A stretch of 64,000 nucleotides of DNA from Luteococcus sanguinis (lineage in GTDB: Bacteria; Actinomycetota; Actinomycetes; Propionibacteriales; Propionibacteriaceae). A program made the translations under genes and the position numbers. Every line of letters begins with the position of its first letter. The stretch's first letter is position 1. Below the pieces are notes generated by a model. It was not told the DNA's origin. It was given only the letters and a program-made list of their open reading frames with translations, and ran no database searches. Location: contig NZ_BAAAKI010000002.1 in NCBI RefSeq assembly GCF_039527675.1, positions 124,001 through 188,000 of the forward strand. Reading direction: 5' to 3'. Below, piece after piece: positions 45,348 to 52,514 of the stretch.

Positions 45348-46598
45348 ATGAAGGCATGGCCCGCACCCGTAGTCCCCACGCTCGAGCTCGACACCCCAGG
45401 CGCGCCTGGTGCGGTCCGGGTCCTCGACACCTCCGCCGGGCATCTCGTCCCGGTTGGGCCCGAACAGGGCACCGCACGGATGTACGTCTGCGGCATCACC
45501 CCCTATGACGCGACCCATCTGGGCCATGCGAACACCTATCTCGCCTTCGACCTGCTGCAGCGCGCCTGGCGCGACCTTGGCCTGGCGGTCAGCTACACGC
45601 AGAACGTGACCGACGTGGACGACCCGTTGCTCGAACGTGCGCAGCAGACCGGCCAGGACTGGACGGAGCTGGCGCAGGAGCAGACCGACCTCTTCCGCAC
45701 CGACATGACCGCGCTGCGCGTGATCCCGCCGGACGACTACGTCGGCGCGGTCGAGTCCATCGACCAGGTGGTGACCCTGATCGAGACGCTGCGCGCCAGC
45801 GGCGCCGTCTACCAGGTGGACGACGCGCAGTTCCCCGACTGGTACTTCCGCTGCGACACTGCCCCCGGCTTCGGTGAGGTGAGCAACCTCGCGGACGACG
45901 AGATGATGGCCCGCTTCACCGAGATGGGCGGTGACCCGGAGCGTCCCGGCAAGGTGCACCCGCTGGACTGTCTGGTATGGCGGATGGCCCGCGAGGACGA
46001 GCCCAGCTGGCCCTCCAGCCTCGGCGCCGGGCGTCCGGGCTGGCACATCGAGTGCAGCTCGATCGCGCTGGAGACACTCGGCACCACCTTCGACGTGCAG
46101 GGTGGCGGTTCCGACTTGGCCTTCCCACACCACGAGATGAGTGCCGCCGAGGGGCGCGTCGCCACCGGCGAACCCTTCGCGAAGGCCTACGTGCACTCGG
46201 GCATGGTGGCGCTGGACGGGCACAAGATGAGCAAGTCCCGCGGCAACCTGGAGCTGGTCAGCCGGCTGCGCGGCCAAAGGGTCGACCCCATGGTCGTCCG
46301 GCTGGCGCTGCTCGGGCACCACTACCGCAGTGACTGGGAATGGACCGCGGACCAGATCGACGCTGCCCAGCAGCGGCTGCACCGCTGGCGTTCGGTCGTC
46401 GCCGGTTCCACCGGCGTGCCGGCGCTCGAGGCGATCACCCGGGCCCGCACCGCCATCCGCACCGACCTCGACGCACCGGCAGCCATCGCCGCACTGGAGC
46501 AATGGTTCGAGGCCAGCGACTCGGCCGAGGGGGATGACCCCGACGCGCGCGAGCAGGTGCGCATTTTCGTGGACGCGGTGCTTGGCATCGAACTGTGA
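45348..46598 (+). CDS. mshC: Mycothiol ligase MshC (cysteine:GlcN-Ins ligase)
   Basis: A 416-residue class I synthetase-like enzyme that joins cysteine to GlcN-inositol in mycothiol synthesis. It shares zinc and ATP motifs with cysteinyl-tRNA synthetase: MYVCGITPYDATHLGHANTY, WHIECSSIA, FPHHEMSAAEG and HKMSKSRGN. It is about 416 residues, shorter than CysS and typical for MshC, and it sits in the MshC-associated neighbourhood, which argues for the ligase over the tRNA synthetase. The start is ATG 45348, leaderless. Confidence 0.9.
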   Translation: MKAWPAPVVPTLELDTPGAPGAVRVLDTSAGHLVPVGPEQGTARMYVCGITPYDATHLGHANTYLAFDLLQRAWRDLGLAVSYTQNVTDVDDPLLERAQQTGQDWTELAQEQTDLFRTDMTALRVIPPDDYVGAVESIDQVVTLIETLRASGAVYQVDDAQFPDWYFRCDTAPGFGEVSNLADDEMMARFTEMGGDPERPGKVHPLDCLVWRMAREDEPSWPSSLGAGRPGWHIECSSIALETLGTTFDVQGGGSDLAFPHHEMSAAEGRVATGEPFAKAYVHSGMVALDGHKMSKSRGNLELVSRLRGQRVDPMVVRLALLGHHYRSDWEWTADQIDAAQQRLHRWRSVVAGSTGVPALEAITRARTAIRTDLDAPAAIAALEQWFEASDSAEGDDPDAREQVRIFVDAVLGIEL

Positions 46599-46642
46599 GG
46601 TCCGTGCGCGGGCGCTCGTCCGACCGGTTGCGGCGCAACGGA

Positions 46643-46648
46643 TAGGCT
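46643..46648 (+). promoter_or_regulatory. -10 box of a leaderless hisE promoter
   Basis: TAGGCT is followed by exactly 7 bases and the GTG at 46656. Confidence 0.55.
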
Positions 46649-46655
46649 CGCCGGC

Positions 46656-46922
46656 GTGAGCAAGTCATTCGAGGAACTCTTCTCCCAGCTGGCCGAGACC
46701 GCGCGCACGCGTCCCGAGGGCTCGGGCACGGTCGCCCGTCTCGACGCCGGCGTCCACTCCATCGGCAAGAAGATCGTCGAGGAGGCCGCCGAGGTGTGGA
46801 TGGCCGCCGAGTATCAGTCCAAGGCTGAGGCCGCCGAGGAGATGAGCCAGCTGATCTACCACGTGCAGGTGATGATGCTGGCCCTCGGGCTCGAGCTCGA
46901 AGACGTCTACACCTACCTCTGA
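46656..46922 (+). CDS. hisE: Phosphoribosyl-ATP pyrophosphatase
   Basis: An 88-residue all-alpha enzyme of the MazG-like fold that hydrolyses PR-ATP to PR-AMP, step 2 of histidine synthesis. The motif KIVEEAAEVWMAA and EEMSQLIYHVQVMM carry the Mg-binding Glu/Asp set. GTG start, leaderless. Followed 34 bases later by hisG, which makes its substrate. Confidence 0.93.
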   Translation: MSKSFEELFSQLAETARTRPEGSGTVARLDAGVHSIGKKIVEEAAEVWMAAEYQSKAEAAEEMSQLIYHVQVMMLALGLELEDVYTYL

Positions 46923-46956
46923 CCGTCCCCCAACTGACCAACCGAAGGGCATCGCC

Positions 46957-47814
46957 GTGAGCGACCAGCTGCTGAAGATCGCCGTCCCCAACAAGGGGTC
47001 CCTGAGCGAGGCGGCCGCGCAGATGCTGCGCGAGGCCGGGTACCGCCAGCGCACCGAGACCAAGGAACTCGTCCTGGTCGACGATGACAACCAGGTGGAG
47101 TTCTACTATCTGCGTCCCCGCGACATCGCCATCTACGTGGGTGAGGGGACGCTCGACCTGGGCATCACCGGACGCGACATGCTGCTCGACTCCGGTGCCC
47201 AGGCGGACGAGGTGATGTCGCTCGGCTTCGGACGCTCTCGGTTCCGTTTCGCAGCGCCCGCGGACCAGCCCTGGTCGGTCGCCGACCTGGAGGGCAAGCG
47301 ACTGGCCACGAGCTACCCCGGGCTGCTCGGCTCCTACCTCGACGAGCAGGGGGTCACGGCTCGGCTGATCAAGCTGGACGGTGCGGTCGAGTCTGCGATC
47401 CGTCTCGGTGTCGCCGATGCCATCGCGGACGTGGTGGAGACCGGAACCACCTTGCGCAAGGCGGGGCTGGAGTTGTTCGGGGACGCCATCTGCCTGTCCG
47501 AGGCGATCCTGATCTCGCGCCGTGGCGTGGAGTTGCCCGCGGGCGTCGACCAGCTGGAGCGCCGCCTGTCCGGCGTCCTGGTGGCCCGCAACTACGTGAT
47601 GCTCGACTACGACGTCGCCGAGCCCGACCTGGCCAAGGTCCAGGAGATCACCCCCGGGCTGGAGGGCCCGACCGTCTCGCCGCTCTCGCGTGAGGGTTGG
47701 TTCGCCGTCCGGGCGATGGTCCCGCGCAAGGATGCACAGAAGCTGATGGACGACCTGTGGAGCGCCGGCGCCCGCGCCATCCTGGTCACCGACATCGCCG
47801 CTTGCCGGCTGTGA
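46957..47814 (+). CDS. hisG: ATP phosphoribosyltransferase
   Basis: A 285-residue long-form HisG that starts histidine synthesis by joining PRPP to ATP. The N-terminus KIAVPNKGSLSEAA, the PRPP loop VETGTTLRKAGL and the C-terminal ACT-like regulatory domain (SREGWFAVRAMVPRKDAQKLMDDLWSAGARAILVTDI) are present, so feedback inhibition by histidine is expected. GTG start. Overlaps the next gene by GTGA. Confidence 0.95.
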   Translation: MSDQLLKIAVPNKGSLSEAAAQMLREAGYRQRTETKELVLVDDDNQVEFYYLRPRDIAIYVGEGTLDLGITGRDMLLDSGAQADEVMSLGFGRSRFRFAAPADQPWSVADLEGKRLATSYPGLLGSYLDEQGVTARLIKLDGAVESAIRLGVADAIADVVETGTTLRKAGLELFGDAICLSEAILISRRGVELPAGVDQLERRLSGVLVARNYVMLDYDVAEPDLAKVQEITPGLEGPTVSPLSREGWFAVRAMVPRKDAQKLMDDLWSAGARAILVTDIAACRL

Positions 47815-48296
47815 ACGCCGTGAAGCAGTCCCGCGGCAGCTCGGCCCTGCTGGAGTTCCGCTCGCTGCCTGCCCTGATGATGGGAGGGGTGCTGTCGACC
47901 GTGCTGGTGCTGGCGGCCCTGTTGGGCTGGGTGATGCTGGGAGGCGAGATTCGCCAGCAGTTCAACATCCCGCAGATCCTCACCCTGATCGGGTTCATCG
48001 TGATCATCATCGGCATCATGATGGCGATTGGGCTCAGCAAGCTGGTCGCCGACGACACCGGGATCACCGTCCGCAACGGCCTTCGCACCAACCATTTCGG
48101 CTGGGACGAGATCACCGACGTCCAGCTCAGCGAGGGCGACCCCTGGGCCTACCTGGTCACCACCCGCCTCGACGATCAGGGCTACGAGAAGAACCACATG
48201 GTGCTGGCGATCCAGTCCAGCGAGGGGCCGGCTGCCCAGCAGCACGCCACGCAGTTGCGCGAGCTGGTGCTCGAGCGCAACACCGCCGCGGCCTGA
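47811..48296 (+). CDS. PH-domain-like membrane protein
   Basis: A 161-residue protein with two hydrophobic helices (about 21-43 and 55-77) followed by a cytoplasmic domain that resembles bacterial PH domains (VADDTGITVRNGLRTNHFGWDEITDVQLSEG). Function unknown. Its GTG start overlaps the hisG stop, a common arrangement in related genomes. Could be a membrane-surface sensor. Confidence 0.72.
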   Translation: MNAVKQSRGSSALLEFRSLPALMMGGVLSTVLVLAALLGWVMLGGEIRQQFNIPQILTLIGFIVIIIGIMMAIGLSKLVADDTGITVRNGLRTNHFGWDEITDVQLSEGDPWAYLVTTRLDDQGYEKNHMVLAIQSSEGPAAQQHATQLRELVLERNTAAA

Positions 48297-48323
48297 GCCG
48301 CGGCGGAGCGTTGGTTCAGGGCA

Positions 48324-48770
48324 TCAGTTGATGCCGCGCTTGTCCAGCAACGCCTCGACCTCACGGTCCTCGGAGCTCAGGGACGTCGAGCCGGTCGTCC
48401 GGGCCGGTTCCACCGAGCGCTTGTTCTTCTTGGCTGCCCGAACGGACGCGCGATCCTGCTTGGAGCGGGTCTTGAGCAGGCTGCCGATCAAGAAGAAGAG
48501 CAGGCCGACGCCGATGAGCGAGAAGCCAACAGTCATCGTCGTGCTGAGACTTGTGCGGTGTGCCCAGTCGTATACGCTGCGGATGCCGTTGCCGGCCAGC
48601 AGCGCCAGCCCGGACAGGTAGAGCCCGACCAGCGCGAGCACAGCTCCGACGCCGCGCAGCAGCGTCCGGGCGCCGCCGCCGGTCTGGAAGCGGATGAAGG
48701 TCCAGATGAGCACCAGGACGGTGAGGGTAGCGGTGCCGATGAGCACCAGGTTCTCCATGGAAGTGGGCAT
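48324..48770 (-). CDS. Conserved small membrane protein, unknown function
   Basis: A 148-residue protein with three hydrophobic helices (about 7-25, 36-60, 78-100) and a basic cytoplasmic tail ending in DREVEALLDKRGIN. No family recognised. Start is uncertain between ATG 48770 and ATG 48758. It is convergent with the PH-domain gene and divergent from the SseB-like gene. Confidence 0.7.
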   Translation of the reverse strand: MPTSMENLVLIGTATLTVLVLIWTFIRFQTGGGARTLLRGVGAVLALVGLYLSGLALLAGNGIRSVYDWAHRTSLSTTMTVGFSLIGVGLLFFLIGSLLKTRSKQDRASVRAAKKNKRSVEPARTTGSTSLSSEDREVEALLDKRGIN

Positions 48771-48818
48771 GGCACGAGCGTTTCACAGCTGGCCCTCGGA
48801 GCGCTGAAGGCGAGCCCA

Positions 48819-48824
48819 TAGGCT
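48819..48824 (+). promoter_or_regulatory. -10 box of a leaderless promoter (SseB-like gene)
   Basis: TAGGCT is followed by exactly 7 bases and the ATG at 48832. Confidence 0.55.
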
Positions 48825-48831
48825 GGGCCCC

Positions 48832-49413
48832 ATGTCGCACCAGCACCCCATCGATACCGCCCACGGCCAAAGGCTGGCCCAGCCGAGTGCCGCCTACCTG
48901 GACGACCACGGCGACGCCGACCCGGCGGTGCGGGCAGCACTGGCTGCGGCCAGTGACCAGCTGGGTTACCTGCGCGCGGTGGTCGCCCTGGGTGGCGCCC
49001 GGCTACTGATGCCAATCGTGGCCAGCGGGGATGACGGGATGGGCGGTCCCGACCTCGACCGGCACGCGGAGATGGCCGCGGTGACCATCGAGAACGCTCA
49101 GGGGGAGAAGGCGCTTCTGGCCTTCACCGGGATCGACTCGATGACAGCCTGGAGCGGTGATGCCCGTCCCGTGCTGGGCACCCTGGACGAGATGTGCGCC
49201 ACCGTCGCGGAGGCAGGCGCCACACACCTGCTGGTCGACGTCGCCGGCCCCGTGCAGTTCGCGCTGGGTCCGGACGTGGCCCAACAGGCGGCCAAGGGCC
49301 ACCGCCTCATCGAGCTGGAGGATGGTGGTTTCGGCTGGATGTACCTGGCCGAGCAGCATGGGGGAGCGGACGACCAGCCAGCCGATTCGCGTCCCAAGGC
49401 CGCGTCGAGCTAG
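48832..49413 (+). CDS. SseB-like N-terminal domain protein
   Basis: A 193-residue cytoplasmic protein resembling the actinobacterial SseB N-terminal family, with LGGARLLMPIVASGD, KALLAFTGIDSMTAW and THLLVDVAGPVQFALG. Biochemical role is unknown. Its TAG stop codon is the start of a TAGACT box (49411-49416) that probably drives infC. The order here, directly before infC, is common in actinobacteria. Confidence 0.75.
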   Translation: MSHQHPIDTAHGQRLAQPSAAYLDDHGDADPAVRAALAAASDQLGYLRAVVALGGARLLMPIVASGDDGMGGPDLDRHAEMAAVTIENAQGEKALLAFTGIDSMTAWSGDARPVLGTLDEMCATVAEAGATHLLVDVAGPVQFALGPDVAQQAAKGHRLIELEDGGFGWMYLAEQHGGADDQPADSRPKAASS

Positions 49414-49627
49414 ACTCCAATGGTTTGACCGGACGACCTCGAGTCGTCCACGTGAAGTGAGGGCCTGACCCTCCACCTGATCGGGCACCGTGGCAACACC
49501 CCGTTCGGCAGGTCGGTACCGCTGGCGACACTGCGTCGTCGGCTCGTCAGGCCTTCGCTGTGCGCGGAGGCCTTTTTCGTCGTCCCGGTCGAACACCACA
49601 CTGCATTCGCTGAACCTTGGAGGACAC
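49411..49627 (+). promoter_or_regulatory. infC leader with a terminator and a competing antiterminator
   Basis: TAGACT at 49411-49416 may be the promoter -10. The leader has a hairpin at 49431-49449 (7 bp) and a real intrinsic terminator: 49549-49558 with 49564-49573 (10 bp, loop TGTGC) followed by five T. An upstream segment 49462-49469 (GGCCTGAC) is perfectly complementary to 49546-49553 (GTCAGGCC), so it can open the terminator by pairing with its 5' arm. This is attenuation architecture, 40 bases before the infC ribosome site. In Bacillus the equivalent operon is controlled by L20. Confidence 0.7.
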
Positions 49628-50314
49628 ATCAGCACTGAGCCCCGCATCAACGATCGGATCCGCGTTCCGGAGGTCCGACTGGTCGGCCCTGCCGGCGAGC
49701 AGGTTGGCATCGTCAAGATTGACCAGGCCCTTCAGCTCGCCCGTGAGCACGACCTGGACCTCGTCGAGGTCGCGCCGATGGCGCGTCCCCCGGTGTGCAA
49801 GCTCATGGACTACGGCAAGTTCAAGTACGAGGCCGCACAGAAGGCCCGTGACTCTCGTCGTAACCAGACGAACACCGTCATCAAGGAAATGAAGCTGCGT
49901 CCGAAGATCGACGAGCACGACTACGAGACCAAGAAGGGTCACGTCGTCCGCTTCCTGAAGGCCGGTGACAAGGTCAAGATCACCATCATGTTCCGTGGGC
50001 GCGAGCAATCGCGTCCGGAGCTGGGCTTCAACCTGCTCAAGCGTCTCGCGGACGACGTCACGGAGTTCGGCTTCATCGAGTCAGCGCCCAAGCAGGACGG
50101 CCGCAACATGCTGATGGTGCTGGGCCCGACCAAGAAGAAGACCGAGGCACGCCTGGACGAGAAGGTCGAGCGCGACCGTCGCATGGCCGAGCGGGCCGCC
50201 GCGCAGGAGGCCGAGCGCCAGCTCGAGGCCGACATGCGGGCCCAGGCCCCCTCGGTGGCCGCCAAGAAGAAGCGGGGTCCGGCCGACAACATGGATCCCG
50301 ACATCGACCTGTGA
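49628..50314 (+). CDS. infC: Translation initiation factor IF-3
   Basis: A 228-residue factor that keeps ribosomal subunits apart and checks the start codon. The N-domain begins ISTEPRINDRIRVPEVRLVG; the C-domain has KEMKLRPKIDEHDYETKKGHVVRFL and a Lys/Ala-rich tail longer than the E. coli protein. No ATG or GTG fits the conserved N-terminus: the start is ATC at 49628, with GGAGGA 6 bases upstream. Non-canonical AUU/AUC starts in infC allow autoregulation because IF-3 discriminates against them. First gene of infC-rpmI-rplT. Confidence 0.92.
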   Translation: MSTEPRINDRIRVPEVRLVGPAGEQVGIVKIDQALQLAREHDLDLVEVAPMARPPVCKLMDYGKFKYEAAQKARDSRRNQTNTVIKEMKLRPKIDEHDYETKKGHVVRFLKAGDKVKITIMFRGREQSRPELGFNLLKRLADDVTEFGFIESAPKQDGRNMLMVLGPTKKKTEARLDEKVERDRRMAERAAAQEAERQLEADMRAQAPSVAAKKKRGPADNMDPDIDL

Positions 50315-50429
50315 GGCCTGGGCCTCACGAAGACCCGGCCGTCCCAGGGCGGCCATCCGCGAACCGGCCCGCCGGTTCACCCGCTGCAGCAGCCTGCCGC
50401 GGGCCACAGTGAAATGAAGGAGCGGCGAC

Positions 50430-50636
50430 ATGCCGAAGATGAAGACGCACTCCGGTGCCAAGAAGCGCGTCAAGGTGACCGGTACCGGCAAGCTGACCCG
50501 TCGTCAGGCCGGAAAGCGTCACCTGAACGAGCACAAGTCGACCACCCGTACCCGTCGTCTGTCGGTCGACAAGGCGCTCGAGGGTGCTGACGTGAAGAAG
50601 ATGCGCAAGCTCCTGGGCAAGTACAAGGGCAAGTGA
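50430..50636 (+). CDS. rpmI: Ribosomal protein bL35
   Basis: A 68-residue basic large-subunit protein (MPKMKTHSGAKKRVKVTGTGKL...). Length and pattern match the family. GAAGGAG is 9 bases upstream of the ATG. Lies between infC and rplT, the universal order. Confidence 0.95.
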   Translation: MPKMKTHSGAKKRVKVTGTGKLTRRQAGKRHLNEHKSTTRTRRLSVDKALEGADVKKMRKLLGKYKGK

Positions 50637-50801
50637 TCCACGGCTGGCCGGCCCATCCGGGACGCCAGCCCCGTCGCCACGGCGACCCCCACCGCCGATC
50701 ACTCGGCACAAGGACTTTCCGGTTCGGACGCCCTCGACTGGCACGGACCACCCGATGACCACTCCGCCCGCAGGGTCGGGGTCAACGACAAGGAGTAAGA
50801 C
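50637..50801 (+). promoter_or_regulatory. Long rpmI-rplT spacer with inverted repeats
   Basis: The 165-base spacer is longer than usual inside a ribosomal operon. It contains short inverted repeats, for example GGCTGG (50643-50648) with CCAGCC about 20 bases later. It could hold an L20 binding site, internal promoter or processing site, but none is demonstrated. Confidence 0.3.
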
Positions 50802-51173
50802 ATGGCACGCGTCAAGCGTTCTGTGAATGCGCAGAAGAAGCGCCGCGAGATTCTCGAGCAGGCCTCGGGCTACCGTGGGCAGCGCTCGCGCCTGTACCGC
50901 AAGGCCAAGGAGCAGGTCCTCCACTCGATGACCTACTCGTACAACGATCGCCGCAAGAAGAAGGGCGACTTCCGCAGCCTGTGGATCCAGCGCATCAACG
51001 CTGGTTGCCGCGCGAACGGCATGACCTACAACCGCTTCATCAACGGTCTGAAGACGGCGGGTGTCGAGGTCGACCGCAAGATCTTGGCCGAGCTGGCCGT
51101 CAACGACGAGCAGGCCTTCGCGGCCCTCGTCGAGCTGGCCAAGGCCAACCAGCCGGCCACCGCGGCCGCCTGA
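50802..51173 (+). CDS. rplT: Ribosomal protein bL20
   Basis: A 123-residue early 50S assembly protein (MARVKRSVNAQKKRREILEQASGYRGQRSRLYRKAKEQ...). In other bacteria bL20 represses its own operon by binding the leader. Here infC has an attenuator-like leader, so bL20 is the prime candidate ligand. AAGGAG lies 7 bases upstream. Confidence 0.96.
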   Translation: MARVKRSVNAQKKRREILEQASGYRGQRSRLYRKAKEQVLHSMTYSYNDRRKKKGDFRSLWIQRINAGCRANGMTYNRFINGLKTAGVEVDRKILAELAVNDEQAFAALVELAKANQPATAAA

Positions 51174-51187
51174 ACGATCCGCCCTTG

Positions 51188-51991
51188 ATGCACTTCGACG
51201 AGCCGCGCGCCCTGCCCCTCATCTCGAGGGGACAGCAGCGTGCGGCTCGTCGTCTGCTCTCGCGCAAGGGGCGCGAGGAGGATGGCCTGTTCCTCGCCGA
51301 GGGCACCCAGGCCGTCCGCGAGGCGCTGCGGCGCCCCGAACTGGTCGAGGCAGTGATCGTCTCGAACCCGGCTGAGCACTCCGAACTGCTGGCCATGGCC
51401 GATCCGCAGATCTGTTGGTTGGCCCACCCGAGTGACATCGACCAGCTCACCGACACGGTGACGCCCCAGGGCATCGTCGCGATCTGCCGCAGTGAGCTCG
51501 CCAGCCTGAATGACCTGCCCGCCCCGAAACTCGCCGTGGTCTGCGCCCAGGTGCGCGACCCCGGCAATGCGGGCACCGTCATCCGCTGCGCCGACGCCTT
51601 CGGTGCCGATCTGGTGATCTTGACCAAGGGTTCGGTCGAGGTGTTCAACCCCAAGACGGTGCGCGCCAGCGTGGGCTCGATCTTCCATTTGCCGATTGTC
51701 GTCGGCGTCGAGCTTGTCGATGCAGTGGCGTGGCTGCACAAGAATGGCGTCCAGGTGGTCGCGGCCGACGGTGGGGGCGACTCCCTCGACCAGCTCGCGG
51801 CCTCGGGGGAGCTGGCTGCCCCGACCGCGTGGATCATGGGCAACGAGGCATGGGGGCTGCCTCAGGCTGACCGGGACCTCGCCGACCGCGTCGTCGGCGT
51901 CCCGATGTGGGGTCAGGCAGAGAGCCTGAACCTGTCCACCGCAGCGGCCGTCTGCCTCTACGCAACGGCCAGCGCGCAGCGTCACGCCTGA
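51188..51991 (+). CDS. SpoU/TrmH-family RNA 2'-O-methyltransferase
   Basis: A 267-residue SPOUT methyltransferase with an L30e-like N-terminal domain (RKGREEDGLFLAEGTQAVREALR) and the three SPOUT motifs: DPGNAGTVIRCADAFGAD, IMGNEAWGL and SLNLSTAAAVCLYA. It probably modifies rRNA (TsnR/RlmB-like). ATG 51188 or the preceding TTG; it is 14 bases after rplT and likely cotranscribed. Target base cannot be told from sequence. Confidence 0.87.
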   Translation: MHFDEPRALPLISRGQQRAARRLLSRKGREEDGLFLAEGTQAVREALRRPELVEAVIVSNPAEHSELLAMADPQICWLAHPSDIDQLTDTVTPQGIVAICRSELASLNDLPAPKLAVVCAQVRDPGNAGTVIRCADAFGADLVILTKGSVEVFNPKTVRASVGSIFHLPIVVGVELVDAVAWLHKNGVQVVAADGGGDSLDQLAASGELAAPTAWIMGNEAWGLPQADRDLADRVVGVPMWGQAESLNLSTAAAVCLYATASAQRHA

Positions 51992-52004
51992 GGAGCGCGC
52001 CCCT

Positions 52005-52029
52005 CCTGGTGCGTCAGCGCGCACCCAGG
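52005..52029 (+). terminator. Probable terminator after the methyltransferase gene
   Basis: CCTGGTGCG (52005-52013) pairs with CGCACCCAGG (52020-52029) with one bulged base and a 6-base loop. No T tract. Confidence 0.5.
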
Positions 52030-52082
52030 TCACCGGCCATTCCTCGGCCACGAGAGGTGCGGGCGAGGCGAGCGGGACAGGT

Positions 52083-52295
52083 ATGGCAACCACCGGTGCC
52101 ACGTCGACCTGGAACTACGCGAGCTTCCAGTTGCCGGATGGGCAGCGACTGGAACTCTCGATGGATGGGCGGGAGTACGGCCAGTTGGCTGAGGGCGACA
52201 GTGGCATCCTCAAATGGCGCGATGACATCTTCGAGGGATTCCAGCGCAACCCCTCGGCTGACTCCCAGCCCCAGGTCGGCACCCTGCCCGGCTGA
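52083..52295 (+). CDS. Small hypothetical protein
   Basis: A 70-residue acidic protein (MATTGATSTWNYASFQLPDGQRLELSMDGREYGQLAEG...). The pattern of aromatic and polar residues is protein-like and the frame is not a shadow of any larger gene. I recognise no family and see only a weak ribosome site. It lies between the methyltransferase terminator and the pheS promoter. Confidence 0.5.
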   Translation: MATTGATSTWNYASFQLPDGQRLELSMDGREYGQLAEGDSGILKWRDDIFEGFQRNPSADSQPQVGTLPG

Positions 52296-52328
52296 CAGTG
52301 CCCCGTCGGGCGCCCACGGCGGCGCTGG

Positions 52329-52514
52329 TAGGCTGCCGCTCGTGGCTGGACGTCGATTTCTGAGCCCCCGACCGGAGCACGGTCGTGGGGAGGCTCGTCG
52401 GCGTCGCTGCGCCAGCTGATCCATGGTCACGGTCGGGGGAGCGCTTGCTTGACCAACCGCGGGCAGGCAACCGCCCGAGCGACCCACCGCCCGTTCAACA
52501 CTGAGGGGATACCC
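52329..52514 (+). promoter_or_regulatory. pheST leader with a leaderless 25-codon ORF and competing hairpins
   Basis: TAGGCT (52329-52334) is followed by 7 bases and GTG 52342, which opens a 25-codon ORF ending TGA 52417-52419 with one Phe (TTT, codon 6, 52357-52359). The segment 52365-52374 can pair with 52380-52390 (10 bp, bulged T) or with 52430-52439 (10 bp, perfect), so the two hairpins exclude each other. A third short hairpin is at 52460-52477. A ribosome paused at the Phe codon would cover the shared arm. No T tract is seen before pheS, so how it would end transcription or translation is unclear. Confidence 0.5.
52342..52419 (+). CDS. Putative leaderless leader peptide of pheST (25 residues)
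   Basis: The ORF reads VAGRRFLSPRPEHGRG then an Arg-rich end. It begins exactly 7 bases after a TAGGCT box, the same geometry as the leaderless genes sdhC, hisE and tyrS, so it should be translated if that promoter is used. It holds only one Phe, unlike the Phe-rich leader of enteric pheST. Its reading overlaps the competing hairpins. Coding status is unproven. Confidence 0.4.
   Translation: MAGRRFLSPRPEHGRGEARRRRCAS

Noticed and set aside
45348..46598. Cysteinyl-tRNA synthetase (cysS).
   Set aside because: The protein is too short, lacks the C-terminal tRNA-binding part and lies in the mycothiol-ligase neighbourhood.
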